Of a stretch of DNA of 64,000 bases, positions 1-7,136 are shown piece by piece (the first letter of the stretch is position 1; every line of letters begins with the position of its first letter). The DNA is taken from contig NZ_JAUSVA010000002.1 in the NCBI RefSeq assembly GCF_030813695.1, forward strand, positions 6,591,001-6,655,000, in the 5' to 3' direction. This DNA comes from Kitasatospora herbaricolor (GTDB taxonomy: Bacteria > Actinomycetota > Actinomycetes > Streptomycetales > Streptomycetaceae). Made by a program: the position numbers and the translations under genes. Under the pieces are notes generated by a model that searched no databases, had not been told where the DNA came from, and worked only from the letters and a program-made list of their open reading frames with translations.

Positions 1-60
1 CACGGCCGCGGACTGGGCGATCGCGCAGTCCGCGTCGCGTTCGGGCACTGCTCTGGGCAC
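1..60 (-). CDS. HxlR-type transcriptional regulator, 5' end only
   Basis: Only the first 20 codons lie in the window; the gene runs off the left edge. Reading leftwards from GTG at 60, the peptide begins MPRAVPERDADCAIAQSAAV, which resembles the start of HxlR-family winged-helix regulators (a cysteine followed by a short helix before the conserved D-x-W-T-L segment, which would lie outside). An AGGAGG ribosome site lies seven bases before GTG 60; an in-frame GTG at 48 is an alternative. It is divergent from the ABC exporter operon starting at 395, and the space between holds two tandem palindromes suited to such a regulator. Family assignment rests on 20 residues plus context, so it is an inference. 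Confidence 0.5.
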   Translation of the reverse strand, partial: MPRAVPERDADCAIAQSAAV

Positions 61-186
61 GGCCGCTCCTCCTTCGCGGGCCGGTGGCTTCGGGCCGGCC
101 CCTCCCCGGCCGGTGCCTTCTCCGGCCCGCTCGTCCGCGGGCCGGCGCGGCGCCGGCGGGCTCCCCATCCTCGCACCGGGCTTGCG

Positions 187-224
187 AGTTTCAAAAGGGA
201 ACTAGTAAGTTCCCAATCGGAACT
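187..224. promoter_or_regulatory. Tandem palindromic operator, likely bound by the divergent HxlR-type regulator
   Basis: Two 17-bp sites of form AGTTYC-N5-GGAACT lie in tandem: AGTTTC (187-192) with GGAACT (198-203), and AGTTCC (208-213) with GGAACT (219-224). Their period is 21 bp, two helical turns, so two dimers would bind the same face. The inner halves also form GGGAACT-agta-AGTTCCC (197-214). The site lies in the only AT-richer part of the divergent gap. Binding by the regulator at 1-60 is inferred from position. Confidence 0.55.
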
Positions 225-308
225 CATGGCGCCCGCCGGGGCACGCCCGCCGCCACGCCCGCCGCCACCCGTCGAGCGCCCCGGGCGCCTGCGGCCGTGA
301 AACCGTCC

Positions 309-370
309 GCCCCGACGGCCCCACCGTCCCGACCGCCCCGCCCCGACGGCCCCACCGTCCCGACCGCCCC
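309..370. repeat. Perfect 31-bp tandem duplication
   Basis: Bases 309-339 and 340-370 are identical 31-mers beginning GCCCCGACGGCCCCACCGTC. The repeat sits just upstream of the ribosome site of the ABC permease at 395, so it probably forms part of its 5' untranslated leader. No function is evident; replication slippage in C-rich DNA is the simple origin. Confidence 0.85.
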
Positions 371-394
371 GCCCTGACATCCGGAAGGAGCCGC

Positions 395-1198
395 ATGCCC
401 GTCGCCTGGGCGACCCTGCGCCGCACCTGGACCATGACCAGCCGGGCCTACCCCTGGTCCTACGCCGTCGGCTGCCTGCTGACCGGCGTCCTCACCATCG
501 GCCTCTCCTACCTCGCGCTGCACGCCATCGGCGGCGGCACGGTGGCCGCCGACTTCACCGCCCGCACCGGCGGCGCCGACTACCTCGGCTACATCGCGAT
601 CGGCGCCGGCGCCTTCATGTTCACCGTCCGGCTGCTGCTCTGGAGCAGCAAGGCGCTGATCACCGAACAGCGCCAGGGCACCCTCGGCGCGCTGCTCGTC
701 GCCCCCGCCGGCCGGCTGCCCTACCTGCTGGGCTTCACCGGGTTCGCGCTGGCCAACACCGTGGTGGAGGTGGGCCTGCTCGGCGGCTTCGCGGCCCTGC
801 TCGGCATCACCCTGCCCGCCTGCCAGCCGCTCGCCGCCCTCGCCGGGGTCCTGGCCCTGGCCTTCGCGGTCTTCGCCGTCTCGGTCGTCCTCGGCGCCCT
901 GATGATCGTCGCGGGGGAGGCGCACATCTCGCAGAACACCGTCTTCCTCGCCGTCTCCCTGCTCTGTGGCGTCACCTTCCCCAACAGTTACCTGCCCGCG
1001 CCCGCCCGCTGGCTGGCCGAGACCCTGCCGGTCACCTCGGCGATGGACGTGCTGCGCGGCGCCCTCTCGCACGGCGCCGGCCTCGCCGACCTCGCACCGC
1101 GGCTCCTCACCTGCCTCGCCCTCGGCGCCGGGTACCTGCTGCTCGGCCTGCTCGTCCTGCCCGGCGCCGAACGCCGTGCCGTCGAACGGAGTTACTGA
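395..1198 (+). CDS. ABC-2 type exporter permease
   Basis: A 267-residue integral membrane protein with about six hydrophobic segments, of the ABC-2 permease type that exports drugs or polysaccharides (NodJ/DrrB-like). A soluble N-terminus is followed by membrane segments starting near residue 20, and a central E-QRQGTLGALL stretch typical of ABC-2 subunits lies near residue 90. The start ATG has GGAAGGAG eight bases upstream. It is the first gene of a tight operon: the ATPase starts two bases after its stop, and a second permease follows. The operon should form a heteromeric exporter with one ATPase dimer. The substrate is unknown. Confidence 0.85.
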   Translation: MPVAWATLRRTWTMTSRAYPWSYAVGCLLTGVLTIGLSYLALHAIGGGTVAADFTARTGGADYLGYIAIGAGAFMFTVRLLLWSSKALITEQRQGTLGALLVAPAGRLPYLLGFTGFALANTVVEVGLLGGFAALLGITLPACQPLAALAGVLALAFAVFAVSVVLGALMIVAGEAHISQNTVFLAVSLLCGVTFPNSYLPAPARWLAETLPVTSAMDVLRGALSHGAGLADLAPRLLTCLALGAGYLLLGLLVLPGAERRAVERSY

Positions 1199-1199
1199 C

Positions 1200-2276
1200 G
1201 TGATCCGCACCCACGACCTCCGCAAGACCTTCCGGGCCCGGGAGAAGGGCCTGTTCGGTCCGCGCCTGGAGAAGACCGCCGTGGACGGCCTCGACCTGCT
1301 GATCCCGCCCGGCCGGGTGACCGGTCTGCTGGGCCTCAACGGCGCCGGCAAGACCTCCACCATCAAGATCCTCGCCACCCTGCTGCGCCCCACCTCGGGC
1401 ACCGTCACCCTGGACGGCCTCGACCTGGTCCAGCACGCCCGGGAGGCCCGCCGCCGGATCAACCTGATCGCCGGCGGCGAGCGGATGGTCTACGGCAAGC
1501 TCACCGGTGCCGAGAACCTGCGCTACTTCGGCCGGCTCTACGACGTGCCGACCCCGGTCCTGCGCCGCCGGACCGGTGAACTGCTGGACCTCGTCGGCCT
1601 CGGCCACGCCGCCGACGTCCCGGTCGAGCGCTACTCGCGCGGCATGGCCCAGCGGCTGTCGATCGCCCGCGGGCTGGTCAACGACCCCGCGTACCTGCTG
1701 CTCGACGAGCCCACCCTCGGCCTGGACGCCCCGATCGCCCGCGACCTGCGCCGGGTCGTCGCCGAGCTCGCCGCCGAGGGCCGGGGCGTCCTGCTCACCT
1801 CGCACTACCTGGCCGAGGTCGAGGAGCTCTGCCGGCACGTCTACGTGATCGCCGACGGCCGGCACCTGGCCGAGGGCAGCCCGGCCGAGCTCAAGGCGGC
1901 CACCGGCAGCCACCGGGCCGTCCGGGTCACCGTCACCAATCCGTCGCCCGAACTCACCGACCGGATCACCGAGTTCGTCCGCGGGATCGGCACCGAGCCG
2001 CAGCTCGCCCCGACCGCGGAGGGGGGCCTGCTGGTGACCGTCCACCACCCCGAGGACATCGCCGGCCCGCTGGCCGGGGCCGTCGTCGGGGCGGGCGGGG
2101 CGATCGGCGGCCTGGAGGTCACCGAGGCCAGCCTGGAGGACGCCATCCTCGCGCTCGCCGACGGCGGCGCCGGGCGCGGCCCCGGCCCCGGCCCCGGCCC
2201 CGGCCCCGGCCCCGGCCCCGGCCCCGGCCCCGGCCCGGCCGACCGGGCGGGCGCCGGCGCGGAGGTGGCGGCGTGA
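1200..2276 (+). CDS. ABC transporter ATP-binding protein
   Basis: A 358-residue nucleotide-binding subunit of an ABC-2 exporter. It shows Walker A GLNGAGKTS (about residues 44-52), signature YSRGMAQRLS (near 145), Walker B LLLDEPTLGLD (near 165) and the switch histidine in TSHYLAEVEEL. A C-terminal DrrA-like extension of about 100 residues follows. GTG 1200 was chosen because ACGGAG precedes it and the upstream stop is two bases away; longer in-frame extensions overlap the permease. The C-terminus ends in a run of Gly-Pro dipeptides encoded by a GGCCCC repeat. Its GTG-TGA overlap with the next permease indicates translational coupling. Confidence 0.9.
   Translation: MIRTHDLRKTFRAREKGLFGPRLEKTAVDGLDLLIPPGRVTGLLGLNGAGKTSTIKILATLLRPTSGTVTLDGLDLVQHAREARRRINLIAGGERMVYGKLTGAENLRYFGRLYDVPTPVLRRRTGELLDLVGLGHAADVPVERYSRGMAQRLSIARGLVNDPAYLLLDEPTLGLDAPIARDLRRVVAELAAEGRGVLLTSHYLAEVEELCRHVYVIADGRHLAEGSPAELKAATGSHRAVRVTVTNPSPELTDRITEFVRGIGTEPQLAPTAEGGLLVTVHHPEDIAGPLAGAVVGAGGAIGGLEVTEASLEDAILALADGGAGRGPGPGPGPGPGPGPGPGPGPADRAGAGAEVAA
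2178..2231 (+). repeat. Nine perfect GGCCCC hexamers encoding (Gly-Pro)n
   Basis: Nine uninterrupted GGCCCC units lie in frame near the 3' end of the ATPase gene, giving alternating Gly-Pro residues just before the C-terminus. Copy number should vary between strains, changing the linker by two residues per unit without a frameshift. The G-rich complementary strand could form quadruplex structures. Confidence 0.9.
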
Positions 2277-3277
2277 GCGGGCACTCCCGGGACCCGGGCG
2301 CCCTGCCCAGCACCGAGGCCCTGCTGCTGCCGCTCGCCGACCGGCTGCTGCCGCTGCGGCCCGGCGAGCCCGGCCGGCCCGGCGGCCCCGGCCCCGTCCG
2401 ACCGCCCCGCCGGCCGCGTCCCCTCCGGCCGGCCGCCCGCCGGGCCCGCACCGAACTGCGCCACGCCGGAAAGGTGTTCGCCGCCGAGGCGCTCAAGCAG
2501 CACCGGACCATGTTCGGGCAGCCGCTGGTGGTGGCCTCCATGCTGATCTGGCCGCTCCTCCAGCTCGCCGCCACCTACTACACCCTGCACCCGATCGCGG
2601 CGGGATCGGCGGCCGCCGCCCGGTGGCCGCTCGCCGCCGACCCGGCGAAGCTGCTCGGCTTCCTCGCCACCGGCGCGCTCGCCTGGGCGTTCTTCTTCTC
2701 CCTGGTGCAGTCCGCCTGGAACTTCTCCTACGAGCGGACCACCGGCACCCTCGAACTGCTCTTCCTCTCACCCGCCGGCCGGGTGGTGCTGATGCTCGCC
2801 AACGGCGCCGGCGCGCTGCTGCAGAACGCCTGGCTGCTCACCTGCTTCCTCGGCGCGGCCGCCTTCGGCTTCGGCAGCCTCCAGGTGGCCGGCCCCTGGA
2901 TGTACCCCGTGGTGCTGCTGGCCCTGCTGCTGCCGGCGATGGCCTGGGGCGCGCTGCTCAACAGCCTGATGGTGTTCTCCCGGGACTCCACCTTCGTCTA
3001 CACCGTGCTGGACGACCCGATGTGGTTCGTCGGCGGTGTCCGGCTGCCGGTGTTCGCGCTGCCCGGCGTGCTCCGGGTGCTCGGCGCGGCGCTGCCGCTG
3101 ACCGGCAGCCTGGCGGTGGTGCGCGGCGCCCTGCTGGAGCGTCAGGGCCTGGGCGAGCTGGCGCCGGCGCTGGCCCGGCTGGCCGTACTCTGCGTCCTGC
3201 TGCTCGCCGGTGCGGTGCTGGCGCTGCGACTGGGGGAGGCCAGGGCGCAGCGGACCGGCGGCCTGCGGCTGGTCTGA
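2273..3277 (+). CDS. ABC-2 type exporter permease, second subunit
   Basis: A 334-residue permease whose GTG overlaps the stop of the ATPase gene by four bases. About 60 proline/arginine-rich residues precede the membrane domain. The domain resembles the first permease: hydrophobic segments from about residue 80, an ERTTGTLELLFLSP motif (the E-x-x-T-G-T-L-E-x-L signature of ABC-2 exporters) near residue 155, then four more segments. It is the third member of the exporter operon. The extended hydrophilic N-terminus is unusual and could reflect an upstream start choice, although I see no better internal start. Confidence 0.85.
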   Translation: MSGHSRDPGALPSTEALLLPLADRLLPLRPGEPGRPGGPGPVRPPRRPRPLRPAARRARTELRHAGKVFAAEALKQHRTMFGQPLVVASMLIWPLLQLAATYYTLHPIAAGSAAAARWPLAADPAKLLGFLATGALAWAFFFSLVQSAWNFSYERTTGTLELLFLSPAGRVVLMLANGAGALLQNAWLLTCFLGAAAFGFGSLQVAGPWMYPVVLLALLLPAMAWGALLNSLMVFSRDSTFVYTVLDDPMWFVGGVRLPVFALPGVLRVLGAALPLTGSLAVVRGALLERQGLGELAPALARLAVLCVLLLAGAVLALRLGEARAQRTGGLRLV

Positions 3278-3406
3278 CCGGGCCCCGGCACCCGGCCGGC
3301 CGGCGCCCCAGCCGCCCGGCCGGCCCGGCCGCGCCGGTTTGGTGCCGGGCCGCGCCGGTGGTTGGCTTGCCGGAGATACCGGATTCCAGTCGAGGAGTGC
3401 AAGGTC

Positions 3407-3847
3407 ATGGGACAGGTGTACGCCACCACCGAGCGGGTCTACGAGGCTTCCCCCGAGCGGGTGTACGAGGCCCTCGCCGACTACCAGGTGACCCGCCCGA
3501 AGCTGCTGCCCGCGCAGTACAGCGAGTACGAGGTGCGGGCGGGCGGCACCGGCGCGGGCACCGAGGTGCACTGGCGGCTGCAGGCCACCGAGAAGCGGGT
3601 GCGGGACTGCCTCTTCACCGTCACCTCGCCCAGCCCGGAGAAGCTGGTGGAGAGCGACGCCAACTCCAGCATGGTGATCACCTGGACGGTCTCGGCGGCC
3701 GGCGAGGGCCGGGCCAAGGTGACGGTGGAGACCACCTGGCAGGGCGCGGGCGGCATCGGCGGCTTCTTCGAGCGGACCTTCGCCCCGAAGGGCCTCAACC
3801 GGATCCACGACCAGGTGCTGGCCGCCCTCGCGGACGAGGTCCGCTGA
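3407..3847 (+). CDS. SRPBCC (polyketide cyclase/START-like) family protein
   Basis: A 146-residue protein with the helix-grip fold pattern: an N-terminal strand (GQVYATTERV), the helix SPERVYEALADYQV, a series of beta strands, and a long C-terminal amphipathic helix from about residue 120. Members bind hydrophobic ligands; no catalytic residue can be named. ATG 3407 was chosen over TTG 3362 because AAGG lies close upstream and the SRPBCC fold begins there. It is 129 bases downstream of the ABC operon on the same strand, so it may be separately transcribed. A 12-bp hairpin follows 160 bases downstream. Confidence 0.75.
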   Translation: MGQVYATTERVYEASPERVYEALADYQVTRPKLLPAQYSEYEVRAGGTGAGTEVHWRLQATEKRVRDCLFTVTSPSPEKLVESDANSSMVITWTVSAAGEGRAKVTVETTWQGAGGIGGFFERTFAPKGLNRIHDQVLAALADEVR

Positions 3848-4008
3848 CCAGCGGCTGACGGCCCGGCCGGCCGGTCGGTCGCCCGAGCCCCGGGCCGGCC
3901 CGTTCGTCCGGCCCGTTCGTCCGACCGGGGCCGACGGCCGCGGCGACGGACCCGCCCGGCTCCCGGGCACAACCCGCCCGGCGGGCAAGCCCGTTCGAGC
4001 GCCCCGGA

Positions 4009-4039
4009 CACCCGTACGGCCGTCGGCGCCGTACGGGTG
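4009..4039. terminator. 12-bp perfect inverted repeat
   Basis: CACCCGTACGGC (4009-4020) and GCCGTACGGGTG (4028-4039) pair perfectly around a seven-base loop. It may end transcription from the SRPBCC gene, but no T-run follows and it lies only 65 bases before the glycosyltransferase start, so a regulatory role is possible. Confidence 0.5.
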
Positions 4040-4090
4040 GAAGCCGTCCCGGGCGGGCGGCGGAGGGGTTCGGCGGCGGTGGCCGGACCC

Positions 4091-4103
4091 TAGGCTCGCG
4101 GCC
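4091..4103 (+). promoter_or_regulatory. Candidate leaderless promoter -10 box
   Basis: TAGGCT (4091-4096) stands seven bases before GTG 4104, and no ribosome-binding sequence is present. This is the layout of actinobacterial leaderless transcripts that start at the initiation codon. The -35 region (TTCGGC near 4069) is weak. Confidence 0.45.
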
Positions 4104-5273
4104 GTGTCTATGACGATCCTTCACATCGCCCAGCCCGTCGACGGCGGGGTCGCCCGGGTGCTGGTCGACCTGGTCCGCGGCCAGCGCGAGGCGGGCCACC
4201 GGGTGCTGGTGGCCTGCCCGGGCGGCGGCCGGCTGGAGCCCGAGGCCGCCGCGGCGGGGGCGCTGGTGCGGGACTGGCCGGCCCGCCGCTCGCCCGGCCC
4301 GGCGACCGCGGCCGAGGCCTGGCGGCTGCGCCGGATCGTCCGGGACGCGCAGCCGGACGTGCTCCACCTGCACAGCGCCAAGGCGGGACTGGCCGGCCGG
4401 CTGGCCGTCCGGGGGGCGGTACCGACCGTCTTCCAGCCGCACGCCTGGTCGTTCGCGGCGGTGGACGGCCCGCTGGCGGCGGCCACCCTGCGCTGGGAGC
4501 GGTACGCGGCCCGCTGGGCGGACCGGGTGCTCTGCGTCAGCGAGCAGGAGCGACGGGACGGCGAGGCCGCCGGGGTCCGGGCGCGCTGGACGGTCGTCCC
4601 GAACGGCGTGGACGTACGCCACCACACGCCCGCCGACCGGCGGGCGGCCCGGATGTCGCTGGGCCTGGACCTGGAGGCGCCGCTCGCGGTCTGCGTCGGC
4701 CGGCTCTGCCGCCAGAAGGGCCAGGACGTCCTGCTCGCGGCCTGGCCGCAGGTGCTGGCGCGGGTGCCGGCGGCCCGGCTGGCGCTGGTCGGCGGCGGCC
4801 CGGACGAGGCCTTGCTGGCCGCCACGGTAAGGGAGTTGGCGGAGCCGTTCCGGGTCAGGGCGGCCGGGGACGTGCCGGATCCGCGCCCCTGGCTGGCGGC
4901 GGCCGACCTGGTGGTGCTGCCCTCGCGCTGGGAGGGGATGGCGCTGGCGCCGCTGGAGGCGATGGCGGCCGGCCGGCCCGTCCTGCTGACCGACGTGCCG
5001 GGCGCCCGGGAGTGCCTGCCGCCGTCGGAGCGGGCGGGCGGGACGGTGCCGGCGGAGGATCCGCTCGCGCTGGCCACGGGGATCGCGCGGGCGCTGGCGG
5101 ATCCGATCGAATGCGAACGGCGGGGGGCGGCGGCCCGGGCGCACGTGACGGCGCGCCACGACGTCCGGGCGGTGGTGGAGCAGGTCGAGGAGCTGTACCG
5201 GACGGTTGTGCGGGCGGACCGGGCCGGGCGGACAGCCGGGCGCGGCGGGGACCGTGTCCCGGGGCGGATCTGA
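4104..5273 (+). CDS. Glycosyltransferase family 4
   Basis: A 389-residue GT-B fold retaining glycosyltransferase that should add a sugar to a polyprenyl-linked intermediate on the cytoplasmic face. The N-terminal domain has the HIAQPVDGGVARV loop typical of GT4 acceptor domains. The C-terminal domain has VGRLCRQKGQD (near residue 195) and the E-x7-E motif EGMALAPLE (near 278). Start: GTG 4104 or ATG 4110; a -10-like TAGGCT seven bases before GTG 4104 suggests leaderless initiation. It opens the exopolysaccharide locus, although a 331-base gap separates it from the next gene, so it may be transcribed on its own. Confidence 0.85.
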   Translation: MSMTILHIAQPVDGGVARVLVDLVRGQREAGHRVLVACPGGGRLEPEAAAAGALVRDWPARRSPGPATAAEAWRLRRIVRDAQPDVLHLHSAKAGLAGRLAVRGAVPTVFQPHAWSFAAVDGPLAAATLRWERYAARWADRVLCVSEQERRDGEAAGVRARWTVVPNGVDVRHHTPADRRAARMSLGLDLEAPLAVCVGRLCRQKGQDVLLAAWPQVLARVPAARLALVGGGPDEALLAATVRELAEPFRVRAAGDVPDPRPWLAAADLVVLPSRWEGMALAPLEAMAAGRPVLLTDVPGARECLPPSERAGGTVPAEDPLALATGIARALADPIECERRGAAARAHVTARHDVRAVVEQVEELYRTVVRADRAGRTAGRGGDRVPGRI

Positions 5274-5604
5274 TCGTTCTACCAGCCGTGAATGCTCGCC
5301 GCGAAGGTGCTGCCGTATTCGCACCTCAACCGAATAGGACGAGGCTTCAAGTCGGACATTCCTATTAATGGGCGGGTGGAATGAAGTGGCACGTCAACTG
5401 CCAGGAAAAAAGCCAGCGTTCGGTATTGTCTGAATTTGCCTGCTTCCTTTCCATTCGCATCGGCAGTCCACCGAACATGCCGAAATTCGTTCGCGGCGGC
5501 AGGTACCACCTGGACCGCGCCCACCGGGCCGGGACGGCCGCCCCGGGGGACCGGGAGCCGCACTCCCGACGTCACGGGCACACAGCAGGGGAGTTCGTGC
5601 GCTG
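5274..5604. other. AT-richer intergenic region before the priming transferase
   Basis: The stretch from about 5275 to 5500 is clearly less GC-rich than its neighbours (for example AAAAAAG, ATTAATG and AATTTG runs). This suggests a regulatory region or imported DNA. No clear -35/-10 pair is certain. An open frame 5381-5605 (74 codons) ends one base into the next start, but it has poor third-position GC and no ribosome site, so I do not call it. Confidence 0.5.
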
Positions 5605-7131
5605 ATGACCATTGACCACGAGAGCGTGCCGAGGCCGGGCGGATCCATGGCCGCCGCCCGCCGGCCCGCCACCGGAGTCCTGGACCGCCCGGCCGCCGCC
5701 GGACCGGCCCGGACGGCCCAGGCGATCGGCCGCCACCGCCGGCCCTTCCGCTCCCGGCTCGCGCTGCCCGCCGCGCTGGTCACCGTGGACATCCTCGCTC
5801 TCGGCGCCGCCGCCGCCGTCGGCACCGCCACCCTCGGCGCCACCGGCCGCGACCGGCCGCTGCTCGCCACCAGCACCCTGCTGGCCCTGCTGCTGGTGCT
5901 CAACCTCGCCGGCGGCCTCTACCGCACCCGGCTCAGCCTCTCCGCCCTGGACGAACTCCCCGCCCTCGCGGCCCGCTCCGTGGTCGCCACCGCCTTCGCC
6001 GTCACCGTGGCCGGCTGCCTCGACGGCCGCTGGCCCGACCGGGGCACCGGCACCCCGGTCCGCCTGCTCACCCTGCTCGGCGTCTTCCTGCTGCTCGCCA
6101 GCTGCGGCCGGGCCGTCTCCTACCACCTCATCCGCCGGGCCCGCCGCCGCCGGCCCAGCCCCGTCCTGCTGCTCGGCGCCGGCCAGCTCGGCCAGTGGGT
6201 CGCCGCCGCGCTCACCGAGCGCCGCGAGTACGGGCTGCGCCCGGTCGGCTTCCTCGACCCCGACCCGGTGCTGACCGCCGAGGGCACCGGGCTGCCCGTC
6301 CTCGGCGGCCGCGAGGCGCTGGAGCGCGAGGTCCGCCGCCACCGCGTCCACCACGTGCTCGCCACCGAGGGCGCCGCCGACGGGACGGAGACCGCCGCCG
6401 CCCTGCGCGAGGCCGCCCGGCTGGGCTGCCAGGTCTGGCTGGTCCCCGCGCTGCGGGAGTACGGCTCGCTCCCGGCCGGCCCCCGCCCCCGCGGCGGCGA
6501 CCACCTCTGGGGCTTCCCCTGCCTGCGGATCGGCCGCCCCGCGATGCGCCGCCCCGGCTGGGCCGGCAAGCGCGCCCTCGACATCACCGCCGCCGCCCTC
6601 GGCCTGATCGCGCTGGCGCCGGTGCTGGCCGCCTGCGCGCTGGCCGTCCGCTTCGACACCGGCTCGGGCGTGCTCTTCCGCCAGCAGCGCACCGGACTCG
6701 ACGGCCGGGTCTTCACCCTGCTCAAGTTCCGCACCCTGCGGCCCAGCAACGAGCACGAGTCGGCCACCCGCTGGAACATCGCCCAGGACCACCGGATGGG
6801 CGCCGTCGGCAAGCTGCTGCGCCGCAGCTCCCTGGACGAGCTGCCGCAGTTGTGGAACATCCTGCGCGGCGACATGAGCCTGGTCGGCCCCCGGCCGGAG
6901 CGCCCGTACTTCGTGATGCGCTTCGGCCAGGCGTACCCCGAGTACGCCGACCGGCACCGCGTCCCCGTCGGTCTCACCGGCCTCGCCCAGGTCAACGGCC
7001 TGCGCGGCGACACCTCCATCGAGGACCGGGCCCGCTTCGACAACCGCTACATCGAGAGCTGGAGCCTGTGGCAGGACGTCAAGATCCTGCTCCGGACGGC
7101 AGCCCTGATGCTCCACCCGGACGGAAGCTGA
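5605..7131 (+). CDS. Priming undecaprenyl-phosphate sugar-1-phosphate transferase (WcaJ/CpsE-type)
   Basis: A 508-residue membrane enzyme that should start repeat-unit synthesis by moving a sugar-1-phosphate to undecaprenyl phosphate. Four N-terminal membrane segments lie within residues 50-190. They are followed by a Rossmann-like cytoplasmic domain (LLLGAGQLGQW, near 193) and a bacterial sugar transferase domain (about 315-508) with its own membrane hairpin, KFRTLRP, SSLDELPQLWNILRGDMSLV and GPRPERP. This is the full-length polyisoprenyl-phosphate hexose-1-phosphate transferase layout. GGGGAG lies 11 bases before ATG. The polymerase starts five bases after its stop. The transferred sugar cannot be told from sequence. 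Confidence 0.9.
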   Translation: MTIDHESVPRPGGSMAAARRPATGVLDRPAAAGPARTAQAIGRHRRPFRSRLALPAALVTVDILALGAAAAVGTATLGATGRDRPLLATSTLLALLLVLNLAGGLYRTRLSLSALDELPALAARSVVATAFAVTVAGCLDGRWPDRGTGTPVRLLTLLGVFLLLASCGRAVSYHLIRRARRRRPSPVLLLGAGQLGQWVAAALTERREYGLRPVGFLDPDPVLTAEGTGLPVLGGREALEREVRRHRVHHVLATEGAADGTETAAALREAARLGCQVWLVPALREYGSLPAGPRPRGGDHLWGFPCLRIGRPAMRRPGWAGKRALDITAAALGLIALAPVLAACALAVRFDTGSGVLFRQQRTGLDGRVFTLLKFRTLRPSNEHESATRWNIAQDHRMGAVGKLLRRSSLDELPQLWNILRGDMSLVGPRPERPYFVMRFGQAYPEYADRHRVPVGLTGLAQVNGLRGDTSIEDRARFDNRYIESWSLWQDVKILLRTAALMLHPDGS

Positions 7132-7136
7132 CCACC

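Larger units (their letters stand above)
61..394. other. Divergent intergenic region, regulator/ABC exporter
   Basis: No convincing gene is present. The region holds a locally AT-richer segment (about 181-224) with two tandem palindromes, then a C-rich stretch containing a perfect 31-bp tandem duplication, and finally the GGAAGGAG ribosome site of the permease at 395. The open frame at 84-377 is proline/arginine-rich and looks like a composition artefact. Confidence 0.6.

Noticed and set aside
84..377. 97-codon plus-strand frame upstream of the ABC operon
   Set aside because: Pro/Arg-rich composition product; it overlaps the operator and the tandem duplication and has no ribosome site.
2178..2240. 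GGCCCC run considered as a CRISPR or regulatory repeat
   Set aside because: Units are six bases with no spacers and lie in frame at the end of a gene; it is a coding microsatellite.
2623..3858. 411-codon plus-strand frame over the second permease and the SRPBCC gene
   Set aside because: Arg/Ala/Gly-rich shadow of real genes in other frames, with no recognisable motif.
5381..5605. 74-codon frame touching the priming transferase start (TGATG)
   Set aside because: Many A/T third positions, no ribosome site and no recognisable domain; kept only as a note on the AT-rich island.
6195..7136. In-frame upstream extension of the polymerase gene
   Set aside because: The extension is Arg/Pro-rich shadow of the priming transferase; GTG 7137 has a ribosome site and begins a membrane protein.
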